Shown one piece after another: positions 1 to 10,920 of a DNA stretch of 64,000 bases. This stretch comes from Corbicula japonica. Taxonomy: Eukaryota; Mollusca; Bivalvia; Venerida; Cyrenidae. Under the pieces are notes generated by a model, which was not told the origin of the DNA, searched no databases, and saw only the letters and a program-made list of their open reading frames with translations. The stretch is taken from the NCBI GenBank assembly GCA_038501625.1, contig JAZAYU010000123.1:992001-1056000 (forward strand), in the 5' to 3' direction. Positions within the stretch are counted from its first letter, which is position 1; each line of letters starts with the position of its first letter. Both the position numbers and the translations under genes were made by a program.

Positions 1-124
1 CAAATGGCTTTTAGATATTTTACACAATGTGAAATTTAGAGACGCAATAATACCTTGAAACTTTATTGTCCAATTTGTTAGAACATGTAAACTATCTTAA
101 TCCTGTTTTTATTAACTGAAATAT

Positions 125-410
125 GTATGTCAGGAGCAGCCACATTCAGGAAACATAGCCACTCCATAGAGCCAAACGGGAGAGAGGAAAAAAGTATTGG
201 TATATAATGATTACCAATTTCGAATAGACACCACAAATAATTGACAAATACAAAAGAGAGGAAACAAAGTTTGGGTTTATGTTGTTGATTAATTTTAAAT
301 AGCCACCACAAACATTTAACTCGGAAAATAGGAACCCGATAGGTGGCCGCCTTAAAACGACCAGGACCAAAACATTTTGCCACCTGGGTTTAAAACAAGG
401 TTCTCGGGTG
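125..410 (+). repeat. dispersed repeat, copy 1 (same family as 1858-2100, 21050-21265, 62890-63070, 63300-63545)
   Basis: Shared landmarks are a 5' part with ATATGYATRTCAGGA, a CACAYTCAGGA/CACAGCC segment, an AGAGAGGAAA-type purine run, and CACCACAAAYAATTRAC. Later comes a 3' part reading GGTTCTYGGGTGCACCAAC. Copies are 70-85% alike by eye. No coding capacity or tRNA promoter was found, so the class is unknown. Confidence 0.6.
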
Positions 411-827
411 CACGAACTTCATATTTACCTTTACAGGTTCTCGTGTAAACAAACGAATCCAAGTTGGCTTGGTGAATAAACACAAAGCACCAACCCACAT
501 GACAATGTTGCATTCATAAAAAAGTTCCATGTTGAAATAGAGCCTTCGTCCTGGACATGTAATATCTGGACATTCCTTGCAACAAGTTGTCTTGCCTCCT
601 GCTTCAATTTAGCAGAAATGATACATATGTTAATATCCATTTAATATTCCAAGTAAACGATATTCACAATTGTTTTAAATTTTGATTACCATTAGCATGT
701 CGGTCCTGATGCATTGTTGCTATGCAATTCAAAAACAGAAACAAATCTACCTTACTTGAGAGTAAATATTATTTTAACCTTGTAGTAGTTTGAAACCGAA
801 CGACTGTTGGTTGCATTGAAATTTCAT

Positions 828-833
828 TTTATT
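828..833 (-). promoter_or_regulatory. candidate poly(A) signal AATAAA
   Basis: The minus strand reads AAATAAAA here, about 45 bases past the stop codon of the ectodomain gene at 879. Position and motif suit the end of that transcript. AATAAA is common in AT-rich DNA, so this is only supporting evidence. Confidence 0.45.
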
Positions 834-878
834 TAGTATCATAACAGCCTTGTTTCAAAATTAGTAACTGGTTTGTTC

Positions 879-1673
879 TTACAAGGCCGAGAGCTTAAAC
901 ATCGGTACAGTAATGAGTAATACAGAAGCAATCCAATATGAATAATGCTTACAACATTCATTTACTTGTGTCATCGCAACATATGGGCTGTCTTCGATAC
1001 ATATCCTAACCTCGGTCTCACCCTGCTTGTTGAAGCTGAACTCAAACTCTCCACTATTATATATTCGACCATGGTAACGAAGAAACATTTTGTCAGACAA
1101 CAACTCAAATAACGCTGGTGTTCCATTTGCTCCAAGGGAGACCTGTTCACAGAAGAAGAGTTTGGTGATTTTTCCGTAGCGGTTGAGAGGAGCTGGTCCG
1201 TGTCGCATAAACCACTGAGATGAAGAACTCAATGGATCAGAACGCGGCAACATGGACGCCGAGTATTCTAGGAAGTCTGAAGAAAGCACAACAGATTCAT
1301 TCTTGGAGGTGATTTGCCACGGTTTGGAGATAAACCTTTTTATAATCAACAATACTGTTGAATGTTTGAGTTTAAAAGAGGTGTCAAGCGATAAAACAAC
1401 AACAACTCTTTCAACGAAATCGCCGTCATTGGTTTTGTAATGTAAGTCATTTAGTTTCCAATAAGTTGGCCATGGTATGCGAAGCCATTCTTTGAGACCG
1501 TTGTCATAGTCTTCCATTAACTTCTTCATGAGGACAACACTTAAATTGGAAAGAGGACGAAGACCTACATCCACATGGTAGCTTTGTACATTCCAGTACC
1601 TTGCAGGATTCGTACATTGAAAGTTCGAATCATATATCTGACCGGTAGGGCAGTATCTGGGAGCACAGGTGTT
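879..1673 (-). CDS. ectodomain gene, exon 3 (terminal)
   Basis: The acceptor is TTTTGTTTTGCAG before AACACCTGT, phase 0; the exon runs 265 codons to a stop. It starts NTCAPRYCPTGQIYDSNFQC and holds EWLRIPWPTYWKL, VVVVLSLD and FFCEQVSL. It ends with RICIEDSPY, ECCKHYSY and a hydrophobic tail. Each of these has a counterpart in the decayed copy at 8168-8853, which supports coding function. The tail of ~20 hydrophobic residues directly before the stop could be one membrane helix, the remnant of TM1, or a GPI signal. Confidence 0.72.
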   Translation of the reverse strand, partial: NTCAPRYCPTGQIYDSNFQCTNPARYWNVQSYHVDVGLRPLSNLSVVLMKKLMEDYDNGLKEWLRIPWPTYWKLNDLHYKTNDGDFVERVVVVLSLDTSFKLKHSTVLLIIKRFISKPWQITSKNESVVLSSDFLEYSASMLPRSDPLSSSSQWFMRHGPAPLNRYGKITKLFFCEQVSLGANGTPALFELLSDKMFLRYHGRIYNSGEFEFSFNKQGETEVRICIEDSPYVAMTQVNECCKHYSYWIASVLLITVPMFKLSAL

Positions 1674-4600
1674 CTGCAAAACAAAAACAAGAAATGATAC
1701 GATAAGACACAGCTATATATTTATTAATCTAAGTCAAGCAGAGTGTTAGTTTTAAGAAAAAAAATATCGAAAGTGTACAGAGTATAAATAACGTTTTAAA
1801 AGATTACTCCGCAAAGCTTTGAGGATGAAAAAGTTAATGTGATATGTTTGTAAACTTGTTGATATGAGAACAACCTGTTGGGGCAAGTGTAAGGTTGGTG
1901 CACCATAGAACCTGGTTTGGTATGCCACTGACCGTTCCAAGGCGGTAACCCCTCGAGATCTTATTTTTTGTTAATTGTTTGTGTTGTCTCTTTCGAAGCT
2001 GATGATTTTATTAATCATGCTCTCTCTTTCTCTTCTTCTTGGCTGAGTGGGGAGGCTGTGTCTTCTGAATGTGGCAATTCCTGATATGCATATTCAACTT
2101 TTTTGTATTTAGTTATATTTGTTCATGTTGTAAAGTTTCGTTGTTTTTTATTTGTATGATGATAGATGCCTTTGACAGACAAGTGCTTTGAAATCATTTA
2201 TATAATGATATCTTGCTTTGAAAAAAATAATTGTATATGTGTATAAATGTAGCTTTAAATATCTTTCTAACATCTGAGATGCTACTATGTCTGTATGTAC
2301 ATGTAAAGGTGAACAGCATGTATCTTACAAACTGTGAACATTAAATAAAATGAAATTTAATACAAGCTATCGATTATGTTACTTTTTAAATCATGTTTAT
2401 GCAAATAACAATTAGGTACGATAAAATAGCGATTTTTGTAGACCATGGCAATCAGATTTATAATTACAAATTAGAAACATATAGCTACCGTGGGGATATT
2501 TCTCTCCATTATACAAGCTACAGGTGGCGCTTTCAGAGTACCCTGTGCGTTTTGTTCCACTCCAAATTCCAGATTTTGATCGATGAGGACTGTAAAAGTC
2601 GACAGAAACGATGGTGTCATTGTTTCACCGCTAGAACGGATACAGTAGTCAACACCGTGAAAGTCTTCAACATTACATAAATAGCAAAATACATTTGCAT
2701 ATGACCGATGTACTGTGAAAGCGGTTTTCGGACCAAACAGGCAAGCGTTGATTATTTCTTCTGAAGTCATGGGAAAAGTGCCTGGTACTGATACACTTGT
2801 TACATTGCATGTATTTATAATGTCGGTATCACATTCTAGAGCCCCAATCAGTGTAGTTAGAAAGGGAAATTTGAAGCGGAGTTCACATTTTCTTGGTTTA
2901 TGCCAGTCGTTTTTGTAAAGCCATTCTAAATTGCTGACGATATAAACACCATCAACCATTCTACAGTCAACATAAATGTCCCATGGAGTAAACTCTAGGA
3001 CACCATGACACTTCGCACATTCACTATTTTTGTAGATTTTTCCAGTTTGCTCTGAATAAACTGGAAACAAGCTACCCCAAGGTGCAACTGTAGTGTTCCC
3101 ACAGTCATGTTGACTTTCCACTGCTGCCTTCGAAACGTCTGCATTTAATGGGCACGATGAAACCATACGATAGAACGTGTCCTTATTTTGTTCGCCCGGA
3201 AGTAGATCTTTTGTAAATGGTGCTATGCATTCTTGATAGTTAACTATAAAACCTTTATCTGGATTCGGATAGCAACAGTTTCCATCAGTTTCACAGCTTT
3301 CTTCACACGAACAATCTGAAAAGTCGTTCGTTAGATATAACTTCCAAATAGGTCGCGTCAAGGGAAAGGGCAAAAATGAAAGGCAATATTAATTTCTCCG
3401 GGTTGTTTGTAAAATTTATCTATTATTTAAAAAAGTAAGACGGAGGGAGGAACGAACGAACGAACGGACGGACGGACGAACGAACGAACGAACGAACGAA
3501 CGAACGAACGAACGAATGAATGAACTTTTTATAGAGGGTAACCCAATGAGTCAAAAGACTAATCTCCTTTACATGTTTTAATTATAGTTATGATAAGGTG
3601 TAGCAAATCTTAAAAACAACTGTTACAATAATAAGCAAAATACAAACAGAAACATGCAAAATTATGAAATCAATTAACATATAATGTAACCTCTAAAACA
3701 TAAGAAAACGCTGAATCAAGTTTAACTTATCATAAAAAATTTAATCATAATCAAAATGTTTTAGTCAATGTATAACAGTTAAATTCATTGTTACAAAATT
3801 ACAAATTGTTGTATTGTTAGTTTTTAAAAAGAGTGTATCATCATAATTAGTTCTGCTTTATCCAATTTGTTAGGATTATGGTAAACTGAATAATTCTTAA
3901 ACTAAATCCTATGTTTTCCGGTATACTATTCCAAATCCTGGATCCAGAGTAAGACATACTTTCCTTGAATAATTCTATTCTTGGGCGCGGTTGTTTAATA
4001 TCTGTAGAGCTGGAATTTCTTAAATTCAAACCAGTTGGCTCCCTATATTGATACATATCCCGATGTATTCAGGTACAATTAGTTAATTACTCAAGGAACT
4101 TTTGTCTCTTTGTTTACTCACCTTTTGCTTTACAATTCTATTATTATTAGACAACGGTAATTTGGCAATGTTTACATTAGCGTGTTTACATTGACGTTAC
4201 ATGTGAACAATGAAATAATATTTTAATCGTTGTTTTATACAAAGCGGAAAGCTCCCAATACTTGTCCCATTAGCCGAGTGGTCTAAGACGCAGTCATTTA
4301 AACATTTTCAAATGCAATGGTAGGTTCGAAACATGTTTTATTGTTTACATTTTTTAAATATTTTTTACATAATAATTATTTCCGCGATAAAATTAACTTA
4401 CGCAAAACACATACATGTATAATACTTTGAAATGACTGCAGTAAAACTTAAAAAATATAGTATCTAAAATACTTCCATAAAAGCCGTGTGTCAGTGTGAA
4501 TCGAACCCGTGTCGAAAAAGTTAGGCCTATGGCAGCCGACCGCGTTAACCACTGAGCTATCAGGGCGATATGATATAAGAAGGCTAAACAGTACTTTTAA

Positions 4601-6065
4601 CGCGTAAATTTGCCTTAACCAGTGTTTACATTCTATAAATAATTGTAAACATCGCCAATTCAGCCTGGTCGACCTTTTCATAGCTCCTTATGTTGTACAT
4701 GAATATCTTTGTGTGTTTTTGCATGCAACATTGTCGAGTTGATAGGTGGGTTAGATCTAATTCACCGAGACAGGTTGTACTTGTTTGTTCATATCAGAAC
4801 CCTTTGCGGCAAGTGAGAGGTTGGTGCATTTTAGAATCAGGTTTTGACAATTACATTGTAAATAACAGTATTCAAAAATTTCTTTGTAAATGCGAACTTT
4901 ACTTGACTACTCATATATCTTCACTATCTTGCATTCAAACCAAAGAAACCCATACAATTTGAAATGTAATTGGTGAACTATTTTTTTGAGTTAAATTAAA
5001 AAGTAGTAGAAAATAGTCCCAGCCTTTAACAGAGGTGAATGTAATGAGCCGATAGTGTAAGAGAGTGCAAACATGTCTGTTGTCTTAATATATTAACCAA
5101 ATGCTTTTTGAACTTTCAAATGATAGTGGGAGCGAACCTGCACCGTCACGGCGACAGCGCCTAGCCCTGCAATTCCTGCGACGCAACCAATTGAGCTAAC
5201 CGGGCCAATCCCCAAAAAAGGTTGATCGGATAGCCCTGATATACGTAACAATCACTGCATGACATCGGTAACGGGTTATTTTACTGATAACAGTACTGAC
5301 TATGTACGGGGAGACTTTTTACGGCCGCCACACTGCACAAATAGCGCTACTGTGCATTTCAAATGATAGTGCCTCTAGCTGGGAGCGAACCCGCACCGTC
5401 ACGGCGACAGCGTGACAATGTGCTAAATGCGAACAAACACATTTCGAAGCAAACCTTTCTGGTAAGTTATCGCGTGTGCATCTAATTATATTGCAAAAAT
5501 ATGTCTGCTTAACAGATTTAAAAACATAAAAGATATTCAAAAAACATGACAGCAACAGTTTTCGATGATTTTTGTTTTATTAAAAACGTTCCTTTTATTG
5601 CTACAGAATAATTTTTAAAAACAGGCATGGACTTGTAAACAATTCAGAAATACATGATGCAATCTAGAATGAAGTTTTTATCCATATATTACATCGACCG
5701 GAAGAAATCTTCTAGTAAATATGTTATTTCGGCAATTTTCAGTTTCTTGATTGTATAGTTTAATAATTATTTTTTTCTGTGTTATTATTATTTTTCTTTA
5801 AAATCATTCAACGCACATATATACAGATATATTAATCTAATCGATTTTAACCAAATTAAGATGGCATACCTCTACAACATGATCTGTACTCCAGGTAATT
5901 CTTGTGTATCGTTTCGTTAGTGAACTGGCGTCCGCAAATCTTTGCATTCTTACACAGCTGCAGGGTCTCATAAAGGAAAAGTTCCCGATTTTCAAAGGAA
6001 TGTGACAATCTGAGGAAATACAGAATAAAAACCAACGTACTTCGTTTTCGTATAGCCTTCGCCAT
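879..6065 (-). CDS. secreted or membrane-tethered SMB-like/receptor ectodomain protein (three-exon gene model)
   Basis: Three exons join in frame: 6065-5870, 3315-about 2489 and 1673-879, about 605 residues. The product has a signal peptide and an SMB-like cysteine cluster across the first junction (SCCR-D-CSCEESC, then DGNCC). A block reading APWGSLFPVYS and YKNSECAKCHGV follows, then YANVFCYLCN, a CAPRYCPTG motif, RICIEDSPY, and a last hydrophobic stretch (WIASVLLITVPMF) just before the stop. From general knowledge, this order occurs in the extracellular part of lineage-expanded molluscan family-B (Mth-like) receptors. The seven-helix domain normally expected next is absent, so the product may be a single-pass, GPI-anchored or decoy form. 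The paralogue at 7462-8853 confirms the reading frame and the phase-1 acceptor. The exon-2 donor is the weakest part of the model. Confidence 0.7.
1858..2100 (-). repeat. dispersed repeat, copy 2, in the exon 2-3 intron
   Basis: Reverse-strand copy of the family at 125-410. It contains GGTTCTATGGTGCACCAACC, TAACCGCCTTGGAACGG-like sequence in reverse, and ATATGCATATCAGGAATTGC at its far end. It lies wholly inside the intron. Confidence 0.65.
2489..3315 (-). CDS. ectodomain gene, exon 2 (SMB-like to CxLCN region)
   Basis: The acceptor CTTTTCAG before ATTGTTCGTG is phase 1, so the split codon plus CSCEESC continues from SCCR in exon 1. Motifs in order: CSCEESC, DGNCC, YQECIAPF, CPLNADVS, DCGNTTVAPWGSLFPVY, NSECAKCHGV, WLYKN, CDTDIINTC and FCYLCN. 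A phase-0 donor is needed. The candidate ACG/GTAGCT places the exon end at 2489 but is not a strong consensus; CCT/GTAGCT slightly upstream is an alternative. Confidence 0.7.
3450..3524. repeat. (GAAC)n microsatellite
   Basis: About 18 tetranucleotide units, GAAC with a GGAC interruption near the start and GAAT variants at the end. Intronic. Confidence 0.9.
4266..4335 (+). repeat. tRNA-like sequence (Pol III boxes A and B), probably a SINE head
   Basis: Box A reads TTAGCCGAGTGGTCTAAG and box B reads AGGTTCGAAAC. The rest does not fold into complete acceptor and T stems, so this is not called a functional tRNA. Confidence 0.4.
4494..4567 (-). repeat. tRNA-like sequence, probable SINE head or tRNA pseudogene
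   Basis: The minus strand begins GCCCTGATAGCTCAGTGGTT (good box A) and has GGGTTCGATTC (good box B) about 30 bases later. The T stem does not pair, so it is degenerate. It converges with the tRNA-like sequence at 4266. Confidence 0.45.
4964..5074 (+). repeat. dispersed repeat, inverted match to 57480-57590
   Basis: Carries TTGGTGAACTATTT, AGTCCCAGCC and AACAGAGGTGAATGTAATGA; nearly the same sequence occurs on the opposite strand at 57480-57590. No coding content. Confidence 0.65.
5117..5413 (-). repeat. tRNA-derived SINE-like unit with repeated borders
   Basis: Reverse complement of the unit at 30560-30840. The tRNA-like promoter (box B GGTTCGCTCCC type, box A TTAGCTCAATTGG) is at the left. 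A second partial copy of the promoter-proximal segment (GGGAGCGAACCCGCACCGTC) ends the unit at the right, so two SINE ends bracket a ~260 bp body. Confidence 0.6.
5870..6065 (-). CDS. ectodomain gene, exon 1 (signal peptide)
   Basis: An ATG at 6065 opens 65 codons: basic MAKAIRKR, hydrophobic LVFILYFLRL, then a region with paired cysteines ending EYRSCCR. The donor G/GTATGC is phase 1 and matches the phase-1 acceptor of exon 2, giving SCCR-D-CSCEESC. That is the spacing expected of a somatomedin-B-like domain split by an intron. Confidence 0.65.
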
Positions 6066-6647
6066 TTTCTCCCAGAGAATTAATAACTGTCTTTTATAAT
6101 CTATAAAATGTTATAGAAGGGCGTTCTAGAAATTCTATATGCCTCATTTCATTATTTAAAACAACGGGAAGGGCGTTCCAGAAAAGGATGTCTTGAATGT
6201 ATAGCTATATAGTGTTATTTTCATGAATTTGTGTTATTTTCATGAATTTATTAACAATGCTTCTACTGAAATGTCCACATGGCGCTCAAGCTAGTAGTCT
6301 AAGCTTTAAGCAGTTTATTTTCAATACATGGAACGGTTACCGCAAATTGCAATTGATTCTATTGTGCCAAATTATGCTGCTTTGTATTCATTTAATATAT
6401 CTTATATTCCGTTTTAATTATCACACGTTCGCAACATATACCAATAAATTTTGTCGACTCTCCTTTCGGTCTGTTCATTAACCAAATAATGAACAAGAAA
6501 TATCTTTTAAAAACGGCGTTAATTAAGAACCCCGTTATATGAAACCACAAATGAGACGCTGTTTAACTAATGTTATTTCCTTTCTTGATTTACGTGTAAA
6601 TAAAATCATAAATGAGAAATCTACATGATGAATAATGTGAGTTATTG

Positions 6648-7315
6648 CTCTGCGATAGACAAAGAAAAGTAAAAAAATCTCTCAAACGGCACAATGCAAT
6701 TCAATTGAATTTTGCGCAAATAAATGCTATAAGAGTATGATTATTTTGCATACGTTAAGAAAAGTTAGAAGAGTAAAGAAAAGTAGTTAGACCTTACATA
6801 TCCCTAAAATTATATTTCCAATTTATCACAAAAAGGAAGCAACACAGGCAAAACTACAATTCAAATGTCGACGTGAGCGAAATGATACTGACAACAATAT
6901 CTAAGGTCCTTGAAATGAATTTTCAATTGTGAAGAGAGAAGTCAAAATATTTTTATTTTTATGGCATCCATTTTCGCGACTAGAAAATTGAAGTTCAAAC
7001 ACACTTTTACAAATAACTAACATTGTATACATTTGTTCGACCAAATAGAGTATCACTGTCAGTAACTTTTTACTCATCAAGACATTTAAATTGATGTTAA
7101 GTGTTGCTTCGTTTTTGTGATAAATTGCAAAAACAATTTTGGATTTTTGGGGGCTAACTATTTTTCTTTACTGTTCTAACTTTTCTTAGCGTATGTAAAT
7201 TAAACATATATTAATAACATTGGTTTGTACAAAGTTTGATGGAAGTGCATTGTGCCGTTTTATGTTTTTCTTTTTTGTCTATGGCAAAGCAATGGCGAAA
7301 AGTGCAATACCTTAA
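6648..7315. mobile_element. foldback (long inverted repeat) element, ~670 bp
   Basis: The left arm (6648-6790) and right arm (7154-7315) are reverse complements with gaps: CATACGTTAAGAAAAGTTAG at 6749 pairs with CTAACTTTTCTTAGCGTATG at 7177. Near the ends, ACGGCACAATGCA pairs with TGCATTGTGCCGT. The outer end resembles the small MITE at 10814-10920. No ORF. Confidence 0.65.
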
Positions 7316-7461
7316 AATAAAAGAACCGAGAGTCCTAGCATCGCTCTAAGATTCAGAATGTAAAGCTACATAATGGTTGAAATTATTTTTGAACCAATGA
7401 TAATTCAGTAAATTTACAGCAAAACTCGCAATTATTACCTACCATTTAATTACATCTTCAG

Positions 7462-8853
7462 ACTGTTCCTGTGAGAAATGTGTGTTAACAACAATAACTG
7501 CTGCTACCGGAATTCCGGAAGTGTTCTAAATAAAGATATCTATGAATGTATTTCGCCCTTCACACATCATGTATTACCCGAGCAAAAATACAAATACATA
7601 CCCTATCAAATGGTTAAATCATGTCCATCGGATGATACGAAAAGATTCTTAGGTCACAACGACTGCGGAGACACAAAATCTGCGCCTTGGGGTAGCTTAT
7701 TTCCTGTATATTCAAAGACGAATGGTATGATCTACAAGAATAACGCATGCGCAGAGTGTCATGGCGTCCATGATTATCTCCCTTGGGAAATAAATATTGT
7801 GTGTAGAGGGATATATGACGAAAATAATTTCATTACAGTCACCAGTTTTGTAGAATGGCTGGTTGGGAAAAACATTTCAAAACCTTCATTCTGCGAAGTA
7901 GATTTCAGATTTCCATCTTCAAAAGCACTTATTGAACCGAAAACTTGTCTACATGATGTCATCGATACCTGCAGTGATACGAAAATTCTGCCGATTGATT
8001 CCCTGAATATGTCTGCAGACGACATCGTCCATGCTTGCAGTTTTGGGCCGAAAAACTTGTTTCAGATTCACATGGCGTATGCAAATGTATTTTGCTTTTT
8101 GTGTAACGGAGGAACATTCTCAGATATAAAAAGCTGTTTTAATTCTATAAAATTTCAATCACCTCATCATGGCTTCGAACTCCATGGCCGCCTGCTTGGA
8201 AAATCCATAGTTTGTTCTACAAAACTGATCACAATCAGTCTGTTGTACGAATCGTTGATATATTGTATCTAAACACAAATAACAGGTATGAGAAGGTATT
8301 AGAGACAGTAAACAGATTCATCTTCAAAACATGGGTGTTCATAAATGGCAATGAAACGGTTGCCCTTTCGGCAAATTTCCTTGAATACTCGTCCGTCGAG
8401 TGAACGTTTTCGTCCGTAGATAGACAGGAATATTATCCAAATTGGTATAGGGTAGCGTTAAGGAATAACTTTGATCAATATGCGAACATGCGTTCAACTC
8501 ATTGTTACGGGCGATCACAACAGGGCCGACAATGCTAACATACCAGGGTATGATTTCAAAAATGCACTTCTGCAAGCAGATATCAGTCGAACAAAATTCC
8601 ACGTACGAACTCTTGTTTGATGACTTAGTATTGAACTACAGTGGCCGAGAGTACTATGACGGAGAGTTTGATGTTATCAGAGACGATGAGCGGATATCAG
8701 ACCTGAGGGTTTGCATTGAAGATACACCCTAGGTTGAAGTGATACCTAACAAAAGTAACAATGGTCAAGGTCACACTTCGTACTGGATTAGAATGACATC
8801 TTTCATTATTTCCGGATATGTCATATTTCTAACCAGGCATTAAATGAAGAATA
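7462..8853 (+). pseudogene. decayed copy of the SMB-like ectodomain gene
   Basis: The acceptor CATCTTCAG before ACTGTTCC is phase 1, exactly as in exon 2 of the minus-strand gene. The copy reads D-CSCEKC, NNNNCC, YECISPF, DCGDTKSAPWGSLFPVYS, NNACAECHGV and YANVFCFLCN. At about 8155-8168 the frame changes and exon-3-type sequence starts directly (WLRTPWPPAWK against WLRIPWPTYWK), with no intron and with the intervening exon ends missing. Further lesions are a TGA at 8401, a frame change before 8502 and a TAG at 8730, where the intact gene has tyrosine (IEDSPY). Homology resumes after that stop (TSYWI) to a TAA at 8851. All three frames are needed, so this copy is dead. No signal-peptide exon was found upstream. 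Confidence 0.8.
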
Positions 8854-9691
8854 GATCACGACAAAATGCTGCCATTGCGCGAATATCACATACATACATG
8901 TGTATACATGTATATTCGTGAAGTGTGAAAGCAAAAGCACACACTAATTTAAGCTAAGAATTTTTGTGACGAAAGAGTGATTTGGATCACTTTTTTGTCA
9001 GTTCGGGTGGCGTATACGTCGACGTTATAATTCTAAACATCGTAAATGATCAATTAGTTTTAGAAGAAAGTGAAATATGCATACATTTATCAGGAAAAGA
9101 ACACTTGTATTGTAACTCATCTTGAACTTTAATATGATTTATTAAGAACTTAATCGATTTACGATGAAAAAATGTCAACGCGCACACAGGTTTGAACACA
9201 GGCCTATTGGTGTGTAAAAGCCTTTTGTAATCAAAATTACTGTTTCAACAGTCATTCCCAAAACCCTTGATATCACAAATTCTTCATATTGTGAACATTT
9301 TAAAACTATTGCATTCATCGAAAGGTGACAAAAAGTATTTCGAGGTTCGCAGACTTCAAATAACATAAAGAGTTTCATACCTTCATGGATAACAAAATAT
9401 CAACTGAATTCTTAATTAGAACAGTTCCAAGTAAGAACTTTATCAAATCACAGTGCAAGAGAGTTGCCCTTGTATCCAATTCAAAGTGCTTGTAGTGCTC
9501 AAGATGGCGACAAAACAAAATGTATAAAAATGATTTCTAAACGCTTTTTAGAGATCATTTTATTACATTTTCCGAAGTTTCCGATTCTGTAAAAACTCAG
9601 TAACAAGCCCACGAGGTGTTCTTTTTGGGGTTTCCCTGGTTTATTTATAGAATCTTTGTTTTGATTAACTGACAACAAACAACAACTGACA
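8854..9691. other. no gene seen
   Basis: AT-rich sequence with short unsupported frames on both strands and no recognisable repeat. Confidence 0.5.
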
Positions 9692-9905
9692 AAAACTTAC
9701 TGTCTAATTACAGACCAATCTCATTACTGAGCTGTGTAGGCAAACTTATGGAAAAATTGTTCATAAACATATATATGTATATAAACATTTTATTTCAAAC
9801 AATTTAACGAAATATATCCTATCAGCGAGTATCAGTCATTCTGCCTTTTTGTCCACCCTCACCATTCCACAGTGACAAAACTTTGTTGTTGAACTTATAC
9901 TGTAG
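9692..9905 (+). mobile_element. non-LTR retrotransposon reverse-transcriptase fragment
   Basis: A frame here reads NLLSNYRPISLLSCVGKLM followed by EKLF, the conserved RT segment of jockey/CR1-like elements. About 90 bases later, PISEYQS and HSTVTKL continue the alignment with frame damage. Only this piece of the RT domain survives; no endonuclease or tail was seen nearby. Confidence 0.8.
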
Positions 9906-10813
9906 TTTTTTGGAATATATTTACAGCTTGATTGTTGTTGCGTTCTAACATTTTCTGACACAAAAATATTGTTTGAAAAACGTTTCAGTTTCGGTACCTC
10001 CAGGTTAATTATTAATTTTTTTCTATCATGTTTAGATTTATCATCAACTTGAATACAGCTCCTTCAAAAGAGGAAATACATATAAGTAAAATAACCTTTT
10101 AATATGATACCCTATAAAAATTAAACGCTTTAATTTAAAAGTTGCTTAAAATTTAAGCTTATATGCCGTCTTCTTGAAATGTTACGCTAATTACCGACTA
10201 GCTTTTTGAAAAGCTAAAATTTGTATTGATAAAAATAAGGAATGGTGGCCATTTTAAATAAAACTACAAGTACGGGTTTTTCATCCATAAAAGTGAGTTT
10301 GTTTTGCTCCAAACACCATCTGTGAAAAGTCATGCTTTTATTACAATGTACAATGTGTACAGTGTTTTGTATTTTTTGCGTTAATCGCTCTACTATATAA
10401 ATAGTATTTAAATGAACAGATAATGATATCTGAAAATGATTATCTTTAAGCAAAATGATGTAAGCGTTTAAGAGATAAAAGCAACGTTTGGTAGACTTGA
10501 TAACAATCCACTCTGAATACCCAATGTACTTAATCCTATCGTAGAATTCTATAACTGTCAATTACTTACACGATGTCGCTTTAATCGTAGGTTTCGGTTA
10601 CTTTCGTGATCGTTCTGTATAAAAACGAGAAGAAAATTACAAATAAGCCAGTCAGCTGGCGATCATGTGTTTGAGGGGTCATAAAACTAGGGCAGGACGA
10701 AAAGGTTAAAGTATAATTGAAAAACAAAATTTATAATATAAACTCTAGAAGACTGGAAACAAAGTAATAGTAGAGTAATATTCTTACACCATTAACGTAC
10801 GATTGAATATATA
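9906..10813. other. no gene seen
   Basis: Contains an unsupported 115-residue open frame on the minus strand (10214-10561) with no recognisable domain. Otherwise AT-rich. Confidence 0.45.
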
Positions 10814-10920
10814 TAAGGTATTGCGCCATTCGCCATGGAAGTGCATTGTGCTGTTTGAGAAATTTTTATATTTTTCTTTTTTGTCTATGGCAAAGCAATG
10901 ACAAAAGGCGCAATACCTTA
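10814..10920. mobile_element. 107 bp MITE with perfect 14 bp terminal inverted repeats
   Basis: Ends are TAAGGTATTGCGCC and GGCGCAATACCTTA. If the outer TA is the target-site duplication, it fits a Tc1/mariner-type element. A relative of the right half (TTTTTTGTCTATGGCAAAGC) lies at 7275-7311. Confidence 0.75.

Larger units (their letters stand above)
1..878. other. no gene seen; 3' flank of the minus-strand ectodomain gene
   Basis: Reading frames here are short and show no domain or splice-site pairing. The stretch holds one copy of a dispersed repeat (125-410) and, near its right end, the presumed 3' untranslated region of the gene on the minus strand. Confidence 0.6.
3525..5869. other. 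intron 1 of the ectodomain gene; mostly repeat-derived
   Basis: No exon was found. The right half contains two tRNA-like sequences, a dispersed repeat (4964-5074) and a SINE-like unit (5117-5413). Confidence 0.5.
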
